Positions 1 to 9,004 of a DNA stretch of 64,000 nucleotides are shown here, in pieces (the stretch's first letter is position 1; every line of letters starts with the position of its first letter). Made by a program: the position numbers and the translations under genes. Source of the stretch: Prescottella defluvii (lineage in GTDB: Bacteria > Actinomycetota > Actinomycetes > Mycobacteriales > Mycobacteriaceae); the NCBI GenBank assembly GCA_029690005.1, contig CP121458.1:1674001-1738000 (forward strand). Reading direction: 5' to 3'. The notes under the pieces were generated by a model that worked only from the letters and a program-made list of their open reading frames with translations, searched no databases and had not been told where the DNA came from.

Positions 1-1
1 G

Positions 2-352
2 ATCGCCCGCTACGCGACCCGCGTCAACGGCATCACCGACTACTTCCTCACCAAGCTCGACGTGCTGTCGAGCCTGGACACCATCCCGATCTGCGTCGCG
101 TACGACGTGGACGGGGTGCGCGTCGAGGAGATGCCGATGACGCAGACCGACATCCACCACGCCAAGCCGATCTACGAGGAGATGCCGGGCTGGTCGGAGG
201 ACATCTCGCAGTGCCGCACCTTCGAGGAGCTGCCGGTCAACGCGCAGAACTACGTGCTGCGGCTCGAGGAGCTGTCGGGCGCGTTCATGTCGTGCATCGG
301 CGTCGGCCCGGGCCGTGACGAGACCATCGTCCGCCGCGACATCCTGGCCTGA
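2..352 (+). CDS. purA: Adenylosuccinate synthetase, C-terminal part
   Basis: Only the last ~116 residues are present; the reading frame is open from the left edge of the window. PurA joins IMP and aspartate with GTP in the first committed step of AMP synthesis in the cytoplasm. The visible part carries the C-terminal block of the family: the [19 protein letters not shown] segment, then the [11 protein letters not shown] and [13 protein letters not shown] motifs just before the stop. The gene faces the TROVE gene convergently, and a palindromic repeat copy begins 17 bases after the stop. Nothing looks broken; the missing N-terminus is a window effect. Confidence 0.97.
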   Translation: MARYATRVNGITDYFLTKLDVLSSLDTIPICVAYDVDGVRVEEMPMTQTDIHHAKPIYEEMPGWSEDISQCRTFEELPVNAQNYVLRLEELSGAFMSCIGVGPGRDETIVRRDILA

Positions 353-368
353 CCCACCCGTCGTGTGA

Positions 369-415
369 CCGAATGTCACATGCGTCCAGTCCGACTGAAC
401 GCATGTGACATTCGG
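369..415. repeat. Dispersed convergent-junction palindrome, copy 1
   Basis: Two perfect 17-base arms, CCGAATGTCACATGCGT and its complement, flank an inner CAGT-CCG-ACTG stem, so almost the whole 47 bases can fold into one hairpin. The copy lies between the convergent purA and TROVE genes. Related copies are at 3130-3180 and 27524-27574. No T-run follows on either side. It could act as a bidirectional terminator or be a small palindromic repeat family. Confidence 0.85.
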
Positions 416-444
416 CGTTTCAGGGTTCGGAGACGTCGCTTCGG

Positions 445-2024
445 TCAGTGCTCGAGCTTGCCGAGCCACGGCCAGGTGGCGAGGCGACCGGACTCGATGA
501 TCGGCAGCATCGCGAAGCAGGCGTCGGTCGGATACCCGAAGGTGAATCGGTTCGGCCCGCTGGCGGTACGGTCCGTCGGATCGAAGGTGTACACCGGAAT
601 ATCCTGGGGCAGAACCTCACCGGAACCGTGCGGTGCCGCGTCGCGGAACCGTGCGTCGGTCAGGATCACGACGCGGTCGTGTCCGTCGAAGAACTCCGCA
701 GCCGCCGCGGCGGTGTCGGCGCTACCGCTGCGGAGATACCCGGTCGCGTTCCAGCGGTCGGCCGCACCCAGCAGGGATTCGCCCGGATGCATCGGGAACA
801 CGCCACCGTCCGTGCCGGCCCGGACGACGTCGGCGCGTTCGGCGCGGCGTGCGAGCGCGAGACCGAACACCGTGGCCGCGTCCCGCCGGCGCGCGCTCCC
901 GTCCGACAAGGAGCCGGGCCACTTCGACTCGGCCGTGTCGACGAGTACCAGGGTGCGGCCGGACAGCCGCGGCACACGGTCGAGCGACAACTCGAGTGCC
1001 CGCTCCAAGGCCGCGGACCATCGCGGGGACCGCACCGAGTCGAGGGCGGAGAGGAAGCGTAGCGGCAGTTGGCGTGATCGCGACACCTGCTCCGGATCCT
1101 GCAGTCGGCCTGCCACTTTCGTGGCCGCGTCGTCCGAGACCGCGGCGTCGTCGAAGTGACGGAGGTTGTTCAGCAGTCCCATGTATCCCATGCGGGGATG
1201 ATGGCTTCCCACGTCTGCCGGTCCATCGGCGCCTGCAGCCAGCCCGCCACCGACTCCCACGTCATCGCTGCCGGCCCCAGCCGCGCGGCACCTTCGGGAG
1301 CGGTGAGCAGGTGCGGGCGCTCCGACACCGGAACCGCCTGCAGGTCGGCTCGCGCCTGCACCGTCGCGAGACTCGAGGGAATCGGGCTGTCTCGCCCCCG
1401 CCGACGGGACAGTGCGTGTTCGAACAGGTCGCCCTGCTGCGCGGACCGCGGTGTGGGGTGCACCAGGTCGAGGACGTCACCGAACCGGTAGCCGCGGGAC
1501 GGGGTGTCGTACTTGAGAAGTGCCCGTTCGGTGTACAGCCTCGCGACGGCGTCCGCGACGCCACGCTTGATCGGCTGTGGGAGCTTGCGTCCGTACGTGG
1601 CGCGCCAGTAGGCGAGCATCTCGCCCGGTTCGTCCGCCCGCTGCAGGACGCTCCCGACCACCTGGCGGCTGTACCCGTGCTCGCCCGCCTCGAGCCGTGA
1701 ACGGGTGAACTCGGCGGCGCCGACGAGCGCTGCCCAGCGCATGTTCGCGTCGGTCCGGAGCCAGCGCAGGAACCTCGCCGTCCACTCGGGGTCGTCGACG
1801 GAGAGCTCTCCGACCAATCGGCGATACCGGTCGCTACGAGCCCCATCAGTGTCCGGGAAGGTGTCCTCGCGAACCGGGTTCGTGACGGCCAGCAGGAACA
1901 GTTCGGTCCGGGCATCGCGTGCAGAGCCGGATCCGCCCTCATGGGTGCGTCCGACAGTTGCCACCTCGGTCCGCAACCGACCGGTCGCCGGTGGTCGTGC
2001 GGTCGTGGCGTCGAACCTGCTCAT
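445..2024 (-). CDS. Ro60-like TROVE/vWA RNA-binding protein (one frameshift)
   Basis: Homologue of the Ro60/Rsr ring protein, which binds misfolded RNAs and Y RNAs. Start ATG at 2024 is preceded by a GAGG box. The N-terminal TROVE half includes the WTARFLRWLRTDANMRWAAL helix region and ends in QTWEAIIP. The frame then breaks near 1195: one C is missing from a C run, and restoring it reads on into PRMGYMGLLNNLRHFDD, the family's highly conserved block. The C-terminal half is a vWA-like fold (LVLVDTAES, VVILTDARF). The metal-site motif DxSxS is degenerate here, reading DTAES. Full length would be about 526 residues, normal for the family. A tRNA-like structured segment lies directly upstream on the same strand. 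The break looks like a sequencing error rather than gene loss. Confidence 0.85.
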
Positions 2025-2099
2025 CTCGTCCCCCTCGGCAGGAAGGCGAGTTCCGCACCGCGGCGCCGGGATCGGAAGGCTCCACGGTCGAGCCGCGCC

Positions 2100-2190
2100 C
2101 CACCCCGAGAGAGGACGGGAGGGAATCGAACCCGCCGCCTCGTCATTCGAAGTAGCCGCCATCTGCGCATCGGCGCTGCGCTGAGAAAGT
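2100..2190 (-). ncRNA. Candidate Y RNA-like tRNA mimic upstream of TROVE gene
   Basis: On the minus strand, 2136 to 2118 reads GGCGGGTTCGATTCCCTCC. This is a T-arm look-alike: a 7-base TTCGATT loop on a 6-pair stem with one C-T mismatch. About 30 bases upstream, 2181 to 2165 forms a second tRNA-sized arm, GCGCA and TGCGC around a 7-base loop. There is no convincing anticodon arm or 3' CCA, so this is not an ordinary tRNA. Bacterial Y RNAs carry tRNA-mimicking modules and are often encoded beside Ro60-like genes, as here. RNA boundaries are estimates. The identification rests on motif and context only. Confidence 0.5.
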
Positions 2191-2205
2191 GCCCTCCGAG
2201 TTCAC

Positions 2206-2517
2206 TTACGCAGGCGGACGTCCGCGTGGGCGAACTATCCGTCTGCTGCGCACCGGAAGTGCTCGCTCAATGTAGAGGAGCCCCCGGCGATCCTCAGCCG
2301 AATCGAGCAGATTGCCCCGAAATCCGAAAACCCCGGTCCACTCCTCCTGCTTGTCCGGGTATGAGGCGACGGCGACGAAGCGGATCGGCAACTGCACCAA
2401 CTCGTTCGGTCCGCGCAGGCCTTCCCGTCGAGCAGCAGCGAATCGCCGGGCCTGAGCCGGTACTGACAGGGACGTCCAGTCCGGCGGCCAGGCGGGCGAC
2501 GTTACGATCGGCCGCAT
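2206..2517 (-). CDS. Hypothetical small protein, frame uncertain
   Basis: A reading frame of about 103 codons lies upstream of the tRNA-like element, on the same strand as the TROVE gene. Its second half looks protein-like (QLPIRFVAVASYPDKQ, then FGFRGNLLD). A neighbouring frame between about 2468 and 2428 also reads plausibly (RLRPGDSLLLDGKA). An insertion followed by a one-base loss could therefore have scrambled a short stretch. The ATG at 2517 shares the CATG tetramer with the divergent start at 2516, an unusual arrangement, so a downstream GTG such as 2397 is an alternative. I do not recognise the family. Confidence 0.4.
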   Translation of the reverse strand: MRPIVTSPAWPPDWTSLSVPAQARRFAAARREGLRGPNELVQLPIRFVAVASYPDKQEEWTGVFGFRGNLLDSAEDRRGLLYIERALPVRSRRIVRPRGRPPA

Positions 2518-3127
2518 GGCCATTCTGTATGCCGCGCAGTTGTCGCCCACCAAGCCCGAACTGATCGCGGACTGGCTGCCGCGGGCGCCCTACTGTGCGG
2601 GCGCGCCGGCGGCGGTGGACCGGGTCGGTGCGTACCGCTTCGACGATCCCGCCGGAGAGGTCGGCATCGAGACGCATCTGGTGCGCGACGCCGACGGCGA
2701 GATCTGCCAGGTTCCGCTGACGTACCGTTCGGCACCGCTCGACGCGGCGACGCTGGTCGGCGAGATGGAGCATTCGGTGCTGGGACGCCGCTACGTGTAC
2801 GACGCGACCACCGACCCCGTCTACGTGCAGCAACTACTGGCGACCGTCTACAACGGCGGCTGTGAGGTCGAGCAGTTCGTGCACGTCGACGGCGGCGAGC
2901 CGCAGCGGATCGAGAACACCACACGGGTTCGCGGGAGTGGAGTGACCGGCGTCGAGACGCCGACCGTCACCGACGTTCGCGCGGTCGCGGACGGCACCGA
3001 CACCGTGATCGCCGCCGGCGGGGTGACCGTCGTGGTGCACCACCGTCCGCTCGGGGTCGAGCCGGCGGGAGCCGTCCTCCGTGGTGAATGGGACGGTGGC
3101 CGAGGCGTTCTCGCCTCAATGCGCTGA
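2516..3127 (+). CDS. Maltokinase N-terminal cap-like domain protein
   Basis: A 203-residue cytoplasmic protein with no signal peptide or membrane segment. The N-terminal half (AILYAAQLSPTKPELIADWL, then VGAYRFDDPAGEVGIETHLV) resembles the cap domain found at the front of maltokinases and in CG0192-type actinobacterial proteins. No kinase lobe is attached, so catalysis is not expected from sequence. The LVGEMEHSVLGRRYVYDATTD stretch is typical of these stand-alone caps. The function is unknown; a regulatory or sugar-binding role is inference. The start ATG at 2516 overlaps the start of the opposite-strand small ORF. The gene ends in front of a palindromic repeat at 3130. Confidence 0.8.
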   Translation: MAILYAAQLSPTKPELIADWLPRAPYCAGAPAAVDRVGAYRFDDPAGEVGIETHLVRDADGEICQVPLTYRSAPLDAATLVGEMEHSVLGRRYVYDATTDPVYVQQLLATVYNGGCEVEQFVHVDGGEPQRIENTTRVRGSGVTGVETPTVTDVRAVADGTDTVIAAGGVTVVVHHRPLGVEPAGAVLRGEWDGGRGVLASMR

Positions 3128-3129
3128 AC

Positions 3130-3180
3130 GGCCGAACGTCACACACGTTCGGTTGAACTGAACGCATGTGACATTCGGCC
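3130..3180. repeat. Dispersed convergent-junction palindrome, copy 2
   Basis: Imperfect 21-base arms begin GGCCGAACGTC and end GACATTCGGCC. The three mismatches are all A-C on the plus strand, so they would be G-U pairs in a minus-strand transcript. The copy begins three bases after the stop of the maltokinase-cap gene and ends 13 bases before the stop of the convergent metallo-hydrolase gene. Confidence 0.85.
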
Positions 3181-3193
3181 ATCAAAGCGAGGG

Positions 3194-3825
3194 TCAGTGA
3201 CCGCGCGCGATCCACTCCTCGAGGTGCGGCGCCTCGGTGCCCAGAGCGGTGTCGTCGCCGTGGCCGGTGTGGACGCGGGTCTCCGCCGGCAGCGCGAACA
3301 GCTTGTCGCGGATCGATCCGATGATGGTCGGGAAGTCCGAGAACGAGCGCCCGGTGGCACCCGGACCGCCCGAGAACAGGGTGTCGCCGGAGAACAGCTC
3401 GCCCGCCTCGGGCAGGTACAGGCAGGTCGAGCCGGGGAGTGGCCGGGGGTGTGGATGGCCTGGATGTCGGTGCCCGCCACCGCGATCCGCTGGCCGTCCT
3501 CGAGCGTCTGGTGGCGGACGCCCGGGTGGGTCATCTGCCACAGCACGTCGTCGGCCGGGTTCAGGTAGATCGGGGCGTCGAGCTTCTCCGACAGTTCCGG
3601 CGCAACCGTGACGTGGTCGTTGTGGCCGTGCGTGCACACGATCCCGACCACCTTGCGGCCGGCGACGGCGTCGATGATCGGCTGCGCGGTGTGCGCGGCG
3701 TCGATCACCAGCACCTCGTCGTCGTCGCCGACGAGCCAGATGTTGTTGTCGACGTCCCACGTGCCGCCGTCGAGTTCGAACGTGCCCGACGTGACGACCC
3801 GGTCGACGCGCAACGGGCCGCTCAC
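3194..3825 (-). CDS. MBL-fold metallo-hydrolase of the mscR operon (one frameshift)
   Basis: Glyoxalase II-like metallo-beta-lactamase-fold enzyme. The HGHNDH metal motif is intact, followed by AIHTPGHS and a C-terminal [18 protein letters not shown] and HTGHGDDT, the usual order of zinc ligands. Start GTG at 3825 overlaps the mscR stop by four bases (GTGA), which implies translational coupling. The frame breaks near 3436, where a run of four C should be five; restoring it joins HSP to [14 protein letters not shown]. About 210 residues when repaired. Position behind a mycothiol-dependent formaldehyde dehydrogenase suggests it hydrolyses the S-formyl-mycothiol product or a related thioester. 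That role is inference from context. Confidence 0.88.
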
Positions 3826-4910
3826 AGCACCACCACCGAGCGCAGCACCTCGCCGCGGTGCATGGTCTCGAACGCCTGCTCCACGTCCTCGAGCTTGATC
3901 CGCTCGGTCACGAACTTCTCCAGCGGCAGACGACCCTGCTGGTACAGGTCGACGAGCATCGGGAAGTCGCGCTCGGGCAGGCAGTCGCCGTACCACGACG
4001 ACTTGAGCGAGCCGCCGCGCGAGAAGAAGTCCACCAGCGGCATCTCCAGGGTCATGTCCGGGGTCGGGACGCCGACCAGGACGACGGTGCCGGCGAGGTC
4101 GCGGGCGTAGAAGGCCTGCTTCCACGTCTCGGGACGGCCCACCGCGTCGACCACGACGTCGGTGCCGAAGCCGTCGGTGAGCTCCTGCACGGCCTCGATC
4201 ACGTCGTCGACCTTGGACGCGTCGATCGTGTGGGTGGCGCCGAGTTCGACGGCCCACTCGAGCTTCTTGGCGTCCCGGTCGATCGCGATGATCTTGTCGG
4301 CGCCCGCCAGGCGCGAACCCATGATCGCGGCGTCGCCGACACCGCCGCAGCCGATGACGGCCACCGAGTCGCCACGGCCGACGTTGCCGGTGTTCATCGC
4401 GGCACCCATGCCGGCCATGACGCCGCAGCCGAGCAGACCGACCACGGCCGGGTCGGCGGTGGGATCGACCTTGGTGCACTGTCCGGCGTGGACGAGCGTC
4501 TTGTCGGCGAACGCGCCGATGCCCAGGGCCGGCGTCAGTTCGGTGCCGTCCTCGAGGGTCATCTTCTGCTTCGCGTTGTGGGTGTCGAAGCAGTACTGCG
4601 GGCGACCGCGCTTGCAGGCGCGACACTTTCCGCACACCGCACGCCAGTTGAGGACCACGAAGTCGCCGACCTCGACGGTGTCGACGCCCTCGCCGACGGC
4701 CTCGACGATGCCCGCGGCCTCGTGGCCGAGGAGGAACGGAAACTCGTCGTTGATGCCGCCGTCGCGGTAGGTCAGATCGGTGTGGCACACGCCGCACGCC
4801 GCGATCGCGACGACGGCCTCACCCGGTCCGGGATCGGGGATCGTGATGTTCACGAGTTCGACGGGCGCATCCTTCGAGCGGGCGATGACGCCCCGTACCT
4901 GCTGCGGCAT
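3822..4910 (-). CDS. mscR: S-(hydroxymethyl)mycothiol dehydrogenase
   Basis: Zinc-dependent medium-chain alcohol dehydrogenase of 362 residues. It oxidises the spontaneous adduct of formaldehyde and mycothiol with NAD, and members also reduce S-nitrosomycothiol. Visible features are the catalytic zinc motif [20 protein letters not shown], the structural-zinc cysteine cluster [15 protein letters not shown] and the Rossmann motif GCGGVGDAA. Length and motif order match the mycothiol-dependent class. Start ATG at 4910 has GGAG seven bases upstream. The gene leads a two-gene operon with the overlapping metallo-hydrolase. A sensor-LuxR hybrid gene lies upstream on the same strand and could regulate it, but no site proves this. 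Confidence 0.95.
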   Translation of the reverse strand: MPQQVRGVIARSKDAPVELVNITIPDPGPGEAVVAIAACGVCHTDLTYRDGGINDEFPFLLGHEAAGIVEAVGEGVDTVEVGDFVVLNWRAVCGKCRACKRGRPQYCFDTHNAKQKMTLEDGTELTPALGIGAFADKTLVHAGQCTKVDPTADPAVVGLLGCGVMAGMGAAMNTGNVGRGDSVAVIGCGGVGDAAIMGSRLAGADKIIAIDRDAKKLEWAVELGATHTIDASKVDDVIEAVQELTDGFGTDVVVDAVGRPETWKQAFYARDLAGTVVLVGVPTPDMTLEMPLVDFFSRGGSLKSSWYGDCLPERDFPMLVDLYQQGRLPLEKFVTERIKLEDVEQAFETMHRGEVLRSVVVL

Positions 4911-5047
4911 GGTTTCTCCATTCGGTCGACGTGAACGCACGGGCGCACACATGGTGAGGTGCGCATCCGACTACGAGGCTAATCAGTGACGGGCACTCTC
5001 GGGACTGGTCGACAGACGGGGTGAACCTGGCCGAACGGTCAGGCCGG

Positions 5048-6308
5048 TCAGTGGATGGGCGGATACCCGCCTCGCCGCCGAGCGCCGCCGCCTCCGCGCG
5101 GGTTGCGACGTCGAGCTTGCGCAGCACGCCCGCGACGTGGAACTTCACGGTGCTCTCGCTGACCCCGAGCCGTTCGGCGATCGCGCGGTTGCGGCGCCCC
5201 GCGACCAGATGGCCCAGGACCTCGAGTTCACGTGGGCCGAGGTCGGTGAGGGCGTGGTGGGTGGTCGGTGCGGTCGGGGCGTGCAGCGGCAGGGTCGCTA
5301 CGACGCGTGAACCCCAGCCTGCGGTGGATTCGATTTCGACGGTGCCCGACAGTGTTTCGACGCGTGGGCGCAGTTGGTGGTCGAGGTCGGCGGCGTCGAC
5401 GAGGCCACGACCGTCGTCGCGGACGTCGACGACCAGTTCCCCCTCGGGGCAGGCCCAGGCGACGCGGATGCGGGAGACGTCGGACTGACCGGACAGCGAG
5501 AGGACCGCACCCCGGACCACAGCCCGCGCGGCGTGGGCCACCTCGCCGGGCACCGCCCGCCCGGCCGCTGCAGGCTCGACCAGGTCCAGTTCGAGGTCGC
5601 GGTGCCGCAGCAGTCCACGCAATTCGCCGCGCAGCCGCGCAAACGCGGTCACCAGGGATTCCTCCGCGAAGTCGCGATGCGTGTCGACCGCGGTGCGCAG
5701 TCCGATCAGGGCGGTGGACGCGGTCTCGCGGGCGGCGGACCGCGCGCGGGTGTCGTCGAGGTCGCCGGACCGCAGGGTCGCGAGCAGCGTCTCGAGCGTC
5801 GTGGCGTGGACCTCCGTGAGTTCGGCGATGGTGCGAGCCCGCTCGGCGGATGCGGCGCGGGACTCCGCCAGGTAGGCCGGGCTCGCCCCTGGACCTGCAA
5901 CTGGATGCCGGTGGCCACGATCCCGAACATCGATCGGACGGCATCGAGGGGCAGCGTCCGAGACAGCGTGCCCGCCGGCACGATCACGAGCAGCGTGTCG
6001 GTGTGGTCGAGGATCGCGTACACCTCACGCGCGCGGCCGGCGATCGTGGCTCGTCCTCGCATGATCTGACCGTGGTCGAGATCGGCACGGAGGGAATCCA
6101 ATTCGGCGATCGTCACTCGGTCGACGATCTCCGGGTCGCCCGCGACCTTGCGGGGGCGACCGGTGCATTCGCGCGTGAAGATCACCAGCGCCTTGTGCGG
6201 GACGGTGTCGGCGAGCAGCGTCGAGAAACGGCGGCCGATGTCGGAGAGCCGCCCGACGAGGACGCCGCGCAGTCCGTCCAGTAGTACCTCGGGTCCCGAC
6301 TCGTTCAC
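5048..6308 (-). CDS. Sensor histidine-kinase-like / LuxR hybrid regulator (frameshift)
   Basis: One polypeptide combining an N-terminal sensor-like region (about residues 1-140), a linker, a GHKL ATPase domain (VRDDGRG, then STAGWGSRVVATLPL) and a C-terminal LuxR helix-turn-helix (LGPRELEVLGHLVAGRRNRA, SESTVKFHV). The frame breaks near 5885, where one G is missing; repair joins GRAR to AYLAESRAAS. GTG at 6308 is chosen because a terminator hairpin for the preceding gene occupies 6329-6358. As written, the HTH frame runs on to 4819, inside mscR. A further slip near 5070 would give a stop at 5048, which I prefer. No classical phospho-acceptor histidine box is obvious. Confidence 0.72.
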
Positions 6309-6328
6309 GAGGCCACGGTACGACGAGA

Positions 6329-6358
6329 GGCGGGTGGGCCGCCATCGACCCACCCGCC
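6329..6358 (-). terminator. Hairpin after the first Ig-like secreted protein gene
   Basis: Perfect 10-base arms GGCGGGTGGG and CCCACCCGCC surround a 10-base loop. It begins about 24 bases after the stop codon at 6382 on the minus strand and precedes the next gene. There is no strong T-run, which is common for actinobacterial terminators. Confidence 0.6.
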
Positions 6359-6381
6359 GTCACCCGTGCCGTGGTGTCGGG

Positions 6382-7550
6382 TCAGGACCCGAAGGGCAGT
6401 CCGAGCGATCCGAGCGACGGCAGTTCCACCGAGCCGACCGCGCTGCCGGATCCACCGCCCTCGACGGTCACCGTCGCGTCGTCCGACAACGACGGACGGA
6501 ACACGCCGTTGCCGATGTACCGTGCGGCGACCTTGTGCTCACCGCCTCGGTTGAACGCGTACGTCAAGGTCGCGGTGCCGTCGACGACGGGTGCCTCGCC
6601 GACCACGACGTTGTCGACCAGAAATGCGACGTTGCCACTGTTGGGTGCCGGCGTGACGGTTGCCGAAAGCGACACCGGCTCACCGGCCTTCGCGGTCTCC
6701 GGTGCGGTGGCCGCGGTTGCGGTCACGTTGCCGGTCTGCTCCCGACCGCGATCGTGGCGAGCGGTCCGCCGCCACGGTTGAGCGGCGCCGAATCCTCCTT
6801 GGCGTCCTTGGGTACACACCTTGTCGGTGCCCACTGGTTGCCGCCGAATACGGCCAGGGCGAGGAAGGTGTTGTAGTTGCCCTCGTTCCCCAGATTCGCG
6901 GCGCCGCCCGCCGTGCGCAGCTTCGGCGTGATCTCCCCGCCGGCACCCGCGGTCAGCGTGACGTCGATTGCGGGCAACTGGAACCACGTCGAACCGTCGG
7001 CGCTGGGCGACCCGTCGAGGTACGCCTTCGTCTTCTCGGCGACGATGCCGCCGACGCTCTTCTTGTCGGCCTTCGGGCTGTTGCCGATCACCTCGTTGTC
7101 ACCGGACAGGCGCAGCACGGTGCCGGCCGGGTCGACGTCGCCGTTCTCGTTGACCAGCAGCACGTTCGCGGGCATCCCGGAGAGGCCGATGCCGCTGCCC
7201 TGGACCACCTTGGCGTCGACGAACTGGGCGTTCTCCGGCAGCTGGTAGTCGAGCTTCATGCGGGACACGTTGGTGGTGGTGGCGCCGGTGTCCTTGTCCG
7301 GGTACGCCGACGGTGCCGGCTGGACGCGGTACGTGAACGTCTCACCCGGCTCGACCCGCGCCGGCGCGTCGACGGTGAACGCGTGCTGGGCGGGCTTGTC
7401 GACGGTGAGGAGTGCTGCGGCTCGGCACTGTGCGGTGAACGGCGTCGTGGTGTTCGCGGCCGAGGCCGGGGCACCCGACAGTACGATGCCGGCCGCGACG
7501 GTGGTGGCGCACACCGGCGCCAGATAGCGCCTGACGGACCTGTCAGTCAT
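6382..7550 (-). CDS. Secreted protein with C-terminal Ig-like repeat (one frameshift)
   Basis: N-terminal signal peptide: RR, a hydrophobic core, then an APASA cleavage site near residue 32. A domain of about 230 residues follows that I cannot name (FTYRVQPAPSAYPD, NYNTFLALAVFGGNQW). After a frame break near 6750 (one G missing from a G run) comes a bacterial Ig-like repeat (VSLSATVTPAPNSGNVAFLV). The protein ends in LPSLGSLGLPFGS, nearly the same tail as the adjacent secreted protein. No LPXTG motif, transmembrane anchor or lipobox is visible. Both genes run in tandem on the minus strand and probably arose by duplication of the Ig-like module. A surface or envelope role is inference. Confidence 0.8.
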
Positions 7551-7591
7551 GTTGCCTTCCTTGATGGTCGAAGTATGAGGGGACGGTCCGG

Positions 7592-9004
7592 TCAGGATCC
7601 GAAGGGCAGCTCGAGCGAACCGAACGACGGCAGCTGCAGCGAGCCGTTCCCGTCGCCGCCACCGGTGCCGACGACGTTGACCGCCACCGGTGCCGACGTG
7701 GACGGATTGGCGGCGATGTGGCCGGTGTAGCGGGCGGTCACCTGGAACGTCCCGGCCGCGCTGAAGGAGTGGCTGGTCGCGGCGAAGCCGTTGACCACCG
7801 GGACCGGATCGCCGACGGGGGTGTCGCCGACGTAGAACTGGACGGTGCCGCCGTAGGGCGCCGGGGCGACGGTCGCGGTGAGGGTCACCGGTACGAGCGG
7901 GATCGTGGCAGCGGGTGCGGTGACGGTGGTCGTGGTGTCACCCGGCTGAGCGGCCGAAATGCTCAGCGGCGCAGGTGCGGACGTCGAGGAGACGAATCCG
8001 GTCCCCGTGAACACCGCCGTGACGCTGTGGTCACCGGCCTCGGGGAAGATGTGCGTGGTCGTGGCCAGGCCGTTGACCACCGGCACCGGCGCCCGAGCGG
8101 GGTGGTGCCGGACAGGAACTGGACGGTGCCGGCGGGCGACAGCTGTGCGGTGACGGTGGCGCTGAGTGTGACGGGCTGTCCGGCCTGGCCACTGTTCGGC
8201 GCCAGCAGGGTCGTGCTGGTGGCCAGATCCTTGTGCTGGACCTCGAGCGGGGTCGGAGCGGAGGTGGACGGGGCGAAGCCGGTGTTCCCCGAGAACTCGG
8301 CCGTGACGGTCCGGGTGCCCGCGTGCAGGAAGGTCGCCTTGATGCTCGCGGTACCGTCGGTCAGGATCGTCGTCGCGGTACCCAGCAGCTCCGCTCCGTC
8401 GTAGAAGTTCACCTTGCCGTTGGTGCGGATCGGCAGGATGTCACCGGCTTTGAGGGTCACCTTGGCCTTCACGGTGGCCTGCACGCCGGTCTCGACGACG
8501 GTGTCGCTCGGCAGGACCTCCACGACGGTGGCCACGTCCTGGTCGACGACCGAGATGGTGCCTCCCGTCTGGCTCGCCGCCGCCGTTTCGGTCACTCCGC
8601 TGAGCGTGCCGCCACCGAGGTACTGCACCGTCACGGTCGGCGTCCCGGGGATCGTGAACGTGTACTTGAGCGTCGCGACGCCGGTGCTGGTGGCCTTGAT
8701 CGGGGCACCGACGGGGCGCCGTCGACGAGGAACTGGACCATGCCGCCGTTGACGCCCTTGTTCGCGTCGACGCCGAATGCCTGGGCCTTGAGGTCGATCG
8801 CGATGCCCGTCCTGATCTGCGTGGGCATCGTCAGCTCGACGCGGGTCGTGAACCCGGACGGTGCGGGTTCGTCGGCGAGGAGGACCGGCGAGCCGTTCGG
8901 GCCGGCCGGGCCGGCTCCGCGGTAGCGGTACCGGTGAAGAACAGCATGCTGCCGGCAGTGGCGGCAGCCGTGGTGAGCGCGATCCGACGCCATCGGTTCG
9001 TCAT
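7592..9004 (-). CDS. Secreted protein of four Ig-like repeats (three frameshifts)
   Basis: Start ATG at 9004 is followed by a signal peptide (TNRWRRIALTTAAATAGS, FFTGTATA). About four bacterial Ig-like repeats of 85-95 residues follow. Each has a VTLxATV strand, a GTVQFL-type strand and an ST-S-AP linker before the next unit. The frame breaks near 8928, 8715 and 8095. Every break is a missing base in a G or C run, and repair gives one continuous protein of about 470 residues. The C-terminus GSLQLPSFGSLELPFGS mirrors the neighbour gene. The 18-base palindrome at 9104-9121 lies in its upstream region. Likely a wall-associated or secreted adhesin-like protein; the function is not known. Confidence 0.8.

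Noticed and set aside
2118..2136. An ordinary tRNA gene on the minus strand
   Set aside because: Only the T-arm is convincing. No anticodon stem of five pairs with a 7-base loop, no matching acceptor stem and no CCA were found, so a tRNA call is not supported.
3139..4797. A 552-codon minus-strand frame that includes the metallo-hydrolase start
   Set aside because: Its first ~320 codons are an out-of-frame reading of mscR; only the last part, after the GTG at 3825, is real coding sequence.
4819..5047. C-terminal extension of the LuxR hybrid into mscR
   Set aside because: The extension has no LuxR-like features and overlaps mscR in another frame by about 90 bases. A slip near 5070 with a stop at 5048 is more likely.
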